Below, one piece after another: positions 60,761 to 64,000 of a stretch of 64,000 nucleotides of DNA. The stretch spans positions 56,975-120,974 of the forward strand of contig NZ_FNGW01000008.1 of assembly GCF_900103615.1 (NCBI RefSeq). Reading direction: 5' to 3'. The stretch is from Romboutsia lituseburensis DSM 797 (lineage in GTDB: Bacteria > Bacillota > Clostridia > Peptostreptococcales > Peptostreptococcaceae). Positions within the stretch are counted from its first letter, which is position 1, and each line of letters opens with the position of its first letter. The notes beneath the pieces are model-generated. The model was given only the letters and a program-made list of their open reading frames with translations. It was not told the DNA's origin and did not search any database. The position numbers and the translations under genes are program-made.

Positions 60761-61789
60761 ATGTCTGAAGTTAAAATTTTAAGTGTGAGTAAATCATTCA
60801 ACTCAAGTAAAGTATTAAATAATATAAATATTGATATAAAAAATGGAGAATTGATATCTTTGTTAGGTCCATCAGGTTGTGGTAAAAGTACGACATTGAA
60901 ATTAATAGCAGGCATATTAAATCCAGATGAAGGAGATATCTTGTTTGATAATAAATCAGTTTTAAAATTAAAAACAGAAAAAAGAGATGCAGCAATTGTT
61001 TTTCAAGAATATCTTTTATTTCCTCATATGAATATATATGAGAATATAGCATTTGGACTAAAAGTAAAGAAAATACCTAAAAAAGATGTTGATTCCAGAG
61101 TATCAGAATTACTAGAAACAATAAAATTATCAAGTGAAAAATATAAATATCCATCAGAATTATCAGGAGGACAGAAACAGAGGGTTGCTATAGCTAGAGC
61201 TTTAGCTATAAATCCAAAGATATTATTATTAGATGAACCTTTTTCAAGTTTAGATATAAACTTGAGAAATGAGATGAGAGAATTTGTTTTAGAGATTCAA
61301 AAGAAATATAATATAACTACAGTATTAGTGACCCATGATAAAGAAGAAGCATTAATCATGAGTGATAGAATAGCTGTAATGTTAGATGGAGAAATAAAAC
61401 AATTTGATACGCCCTATAATTTATATAAAAGCCCAAAAACAAAAGAAGTTGCAAACATATTTGGTGAAAGAAATTATATAAAAGGCAAACTAATTAATGG
61501 AGTATTTAAGGCTGATAATATAAATATAGATTTAAATAACAATGAGAGTTATGAAGAAATAGAAATAATGATATCTAAAGAAGATATAATTTTGGATGAA
61601 GCAAAAGAAAATAATTGTAATATAGCTACTATTGCAAAAAAAAGATATGTGGGAGATAAGACTTATTATGAGGTCAAATATAATGATTATACATTAAAGT
61701 TATCAAGTACTAATGATGGTTTAGAAATTGGAGATAATATGAGTTTGAAATTTAATTCTCATAATATAAAATATTTTTGTGAAAAATAG
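60761..61789 (+). CDS. ynjD: ABC transporter ATP-binding protein (YnjD-like)
   Basis: 342 aa. Walker A 'LLGPSGCGKSTTLKLI', Q-loop 'AIVFQEYLLFPHMN', signature 'ELSGGQKQRVAIARAL', Walker B 'ILLLDEPFSSLD' and switch His 'VLVTHDKEEAL'. A C-terminal extension of about 110 residues resembles the TOBE-type regulatory part of PotA/MalK-like ATPases; E. coli YnjD lacks such a long extension. Powers the importer encoded upstream. Confidence 0.9.
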   Translation: MSEVKILSVSKSFNSSKVLNNINIDIKNGELISLLGPSGCGKSTTLKLIAGILNPDEGDILFDNKSVLKLKTEKRDAAIVFQEYLLFPHMNIYENIAFGLKVKKIPKKDVDSRVSELLETIKLSSEKYKYPSELSGGQKQRVAIARALAINPKILLLDEPFSSLDINLRNEMREFVLEIQKKYNITTVLVTHDKEEALIMSDRIAVMLDGEIKQFDTPYNLYKSPKTKEVANIFGERNYIKGKLINGVFKADNINIDLNNNESYEEIEIMISKEDIILDEAKENNCNIATIAKKRYVGDKTYYEVKYNDYTLKLSSTNDGLEIGDNMSLKFNSHNIKYFCEK

Positions 61790-61898
61790 CTATAGATTTA
61801 ATGAATACAAAAATATATATTATAGAAAAAAACAATAATAACTATTATTTTAGCTTTGATATAATAAAAATCGAGTATGCATAATATAGGAGGTCAAG

Positions 61899-62306
61899 AT
61901 GAGGATATCTAAGAAAACAAAATCACTATTGGTTGGAGCAGTAATGGTTTTAACATTAAGCAGTATAGTAGGATGTTCTTCTCAAGAGAAGGCAAGTTAC
62001 ACTAATGTAGATGGAAAGCAAACAGAAGAAATGATAAGTAGTAAAGATGATTTATTATTAATAGATGTTAGACCATCAGAAGAATATAAGACTGGATATA
62101 TAGAAAATAGCATAAATATACCATATGATGAAATAGAAAAAAGAATGGATGAAATTGCTGATTATAAAGATAAAACTATAGTTTTATACTGTAATACGGG
62201 AAATAAAAGTGAAAAAAATGCAAAATTACTAGCAAATAATGGATTTAAACATGTTTATAATGCAACTGACGGTGTGAAGGAGTATGATTATAAATTAATA
62301 AAATAG
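61899..62306 (+). CDS. Rhodanese-like lipoprotein
   Basis: 135 aa. Signal peptide with lipobox 'SSIVGC', then a single rhodanese domain: 'LLLIDVRPSEEYKTGYIENS' then 'INIPYDEIEKRM' and the active loop 'VLYCNTGNKSEKNAKLL' with catalytic Cys. It would move sulfane sulfur or act as a persulfide carrier outside the membrane. E. coli ynjBCD is also followed by a rhodanese gene, ynjE, so the pairing here is unlikely to be chance. It probably has its own promoter in the 109-bp gap (TATAAT near 61860). Confidence 0.88.
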   Translation: MRISKKTKSLLVGAVMVLTLSSIVGCSSQEKASYTNVDGKQTEEMISSKDDLLLIDVRPSEEYKTGYIENSINIPYDEIEKRMDEIADYKDKTIVLYCNTGNKSEKNAKLLANNGFKHVYNATDGVKEYDYKLIK

Positions 62307-62308
62307 AT

Positions 62309-62344
62309 AAAAGCTGCCTTGAAAATTTTTAAGGCAGCTTTTTT
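62309..62344 (+). terminator. Terminator after the rhodanese gene
   Basis: Stem AAAGCTGCCTT/AAGGCAGCTTT followed by T run. Confidence 0.88.
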
Positions 62345-62438
62345 ACGCTTAAGGAATTTATGATACTTTAAAAACTATGTATAAGTTATAAAGCATAGTC
62401 ATGCCAATACATTTATGAAAGTAAAAAATTACATTTTT
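62345..62438 (+). repeat. Intergenic repeat element, copy C (3' truncated)
   Basis: Shares with copy B 'ACGCTTAAG', 'CATAGTCATGCCAATACATT' and 'TATGAAAGTAAAAAAT', then diverges after 'ACATTTT' and lacks the GCAAC hairpin half. Confidence 0.65.
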
Positions 62439-62507
62439 ATTTAAGTGCGTAGAGCTCAATAATGTATAATTAATTATGATATAAAATATAAAATTAGTGG
62501 AGGTAAT

Positions 62508-63485
62508 ATGAAAATAGTAGATTCTATATATGGTGAATTTGATATTGATCTTATAATACAAGATTTAATAAATACTAAAGAAGTACAGCGTTTGAAAAGA
62601 GTTCACCAAGGCGGTGCAAATTATTTAACAAATCCAAAATGGAATGTTACTAGATATGAACACTCTATTGGAACTATGTTACTTGTTAAAATTTTAGGTG
62701 GATCGATAGAGGAACAAATAGCAGCTTTATTACATGATATATCTCATACTGCATTTTCACATTTAGTAGATTTAGTATTAGATAATAAATCTGAAGATTA
62801 TCATGAGAAAATATACAAAAAAATAATGAATGAATCAGAAATACCTGAAATATTAATTAAATATAATTACAACCCAAATGAAATTTTATTTGATGAAAAA
62901 AGATGGACAATATTAGAAAAATCATCACCAGATTTATGTGCAGACAGAATAGACTACACATTAAGGGATATACTTCAGTATGGTGGAATAACTAAAATAG
63001 AAATTAACAAATTTATTGAAAGCTTAATAGTTCATAATGGAGAAGTTGTTTTAAATAATATAGAGGCAGCTGAATGGTTTACATCTACGTATTATAAGGA
63101 GGTAATAGACTTCTTTATGCATCCACTAAATATATATTCTAATGCAGTACTAGCAAAAGTAATTCAAAGGGCTTTGGATATAGGTGAGATAAATATAAGT
63201 GACTTGGAAACTGATGATGAGGTTCTACTTAATAAGTTAAAAAGGATACAAAATAAAGAAATATTGGAATTGATATCTAAAATACATAAAGATGTATGTG
63301 TAGAATATGATGAATTAAATTATGATATACATCAAATTCAGAAACTGAGATTAATAGATCCTATGGTACTTATAGAGGGGAAAACAGTAAGGGCTTCGAG
63401 TATTTCTACAAAAATTGAAAAAGAAAATAAAATAGCACGAGAGCGTTCTAAAAAAGGAGCTTTTATAAAAATAATTAAATGCTAA
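62508..63485 (+). CDS. HD domain phosphohydrolase
   Basis: 325 aa. Metal-binding HD motifs: H in 'TRYEHSIGTMLL' (near 64), 'ALLHDISHTAFSHLVD' (HD, near 88) and a later Asp in 'SPDLCADRIDYTL'. The layout resembles YwfO/dGTPase-like HD enzymes that hydrolyse nucleotides or cyclic nucleotides; the substrate is not known. TGGAGG precedes the ATG. Last protein gene before the rRNA operon. Confidence 0.85.
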   Translation: MKIVDSIYGEFDIDLIIQDLINTKEVQRLKRVHQGGANYLTNPKWNVTRYEHSIGTMLLVKILGGSIEEQIAALLHDISHTAFSHLVDLVLDNKSEDYHEKIYKKIMNESEIPEILIKYNYNPNEILFDEKRWTILEKSSPDLCADRIDYTLRDILQYGGITKIEINKFIESLIVHNGEVVLNNIEAAEWFTSTYYKEVIDFFMHPLNIYSNAVLAKVIQRALDIGEINISDLETDDEVLLNKLKRIQNKEILELISKIHKDVCVEYDELNYDIHQIQKLRLIDPMVLIEGKTVRASSISTKIEKENKIARERSKKGAFIKIIKC

Positions 63486-63502
63486 GTAAATAAATTTATA
63501 TT

Positions 63503-63548
63503 TAATTCGAATGCTCTATCAATAGTTAGGTAGAGTCTTTCGAATTTA
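63503..63548 (+). terminator. Hairpin after the HD gene
   Basis: Outer stem AATTCGAA/TTCGAATT and inner CTCTA/TAGAG. It lacks a strong T run, so termination may be weak. Confidence 0.5.
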
Positions 63549-63596
63549 TAGTTTATATAATTCTAATTGAAAATAAAAAAAGAAAGATAAAAAGTG

Positions 63597-63625
63597 TTGA
63601 CATAAAAAAATAAAGATGATATAGT
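63597..63625 (+). promoter_or_regulatory. rRNA operon promoter
   Basis: TTGACA (63597-63602), 17 bases, TATAGT (63620-63625): near-consensus sigma-A promoter. The transcribed leader then holds a GTCCT/AGGAC hairpin and the clostridial-style 'AACTTTGAAAATTAAACAG' stretch before the 16S gene. Confidence 0.85.
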
Positions 63626-63775
63626 TATAACTGTCCTTAAAAACAGGACAAAATAAGAACTTTGAAAATTAAACAGTAGGTTAATTTATAGAAACAAACA
63701 TAATTCTTTATAGAATTAAACACAAACAACCAAGCCAGATATTCAGATAATGATTAGCTGAGCAATGGACAACTT

Positions 63776-64000
<225 letters not shown>

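Overview
The window is AT-rich DNA from a spore-forming Gram-positive anaerobe of the Peptostreptococcaceae. The partial 16S rRNA gene at the right edge looks most like Paraclostridium or Paeniclostridium, judged by eye and from memory. Strong AGGAGG-type ribosome sites, frequent TTG/GTG starts, compact U-tailed terminators and sporulation-type genes fit this. It reads as ordinary chromosome: I see no prophage, transposase, CRISPR array or tRNA.

Layout. 1-5022: a truncated Fe-S (CCG-domain) protein, a PocR/AraC activator, and the glycerol operon gldA-dhaKL behind a 14-bp inverted repeat. 5024-7735: a ferredoxin-nitroreductase divergent from a LysR regulator, then small proteins. 7926-21113: two SPOCS/DUF3794-domain proteins and two very large signal-less DUF11-repeat proteins (1146 and 2692 aa), with sigma-K-like promoters; I read this as a spore-surface locus. 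21316-24859: DNA repair (ogt), polyamine acetyltransferase, MazG-like pyrophosphohydrolase, HesB-like protein, an XRE-desulfoferrodoxin fusion and a CPBP protease. 24860-25593: no gene, but a candidate sRNA. 25594-27537: XRE-cupin regulator divergent from a D-threonine aldolase-like enzyme. 27628-30647: folT, a zinc-free S4 paralogue behind two Fur-box promoters, and a methyltransferase. 30816-33628: TetR regulator and the Gx transporter / NusG-II / ApbE group. 33732-36629: SH3 surface protein, RsgI-like anti-sigma factor and its ECF sigma factor. 36868-43575: mixed genes including a membrane MutS-like ATPase and an NhaC antiporter. 43593-50291: redox enzymes with an HxlR regulator, a metallophosphoesterase, an FUSC exporter and a MarR regulator. 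50772-54840: a heterodimeric ABC exporter. 55282-57784: a mannose-family PTS. 57876-62306: a YnjBCD-type ABC importer with a rhodanese lipoprotein. 62508-63485: an HD phosphohydrolase. 63597-64000: rRNA promoter and start of the 16S gene.

The most unusual part is 7.9-21.1 kb. One protein fuses a single DUF11-type module to a SPOCS domain, the domain by which SipL-type proteins engage the spore coat. It sits beside a protein with 18 copies of the same module. None of these proteins has a signal peptide, which suits deposition from the mother cell. This suggests an adaptor plus giant fibre system on the spore surface. Other points worth attention are duplicated Fur box/-35 promoters ahead of an S4 paralogue with an sRNA-sized transcript between them, an internal ribosome site inside the XRE-desulfoferrodoxin fusion, a C-rich-loop sRNA candidate, a His/Asp-rich RsgI-like sensor, and a three-copy intergenic repeat.

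All calls come from reading the sequence and from remembered family features; no database search was run.
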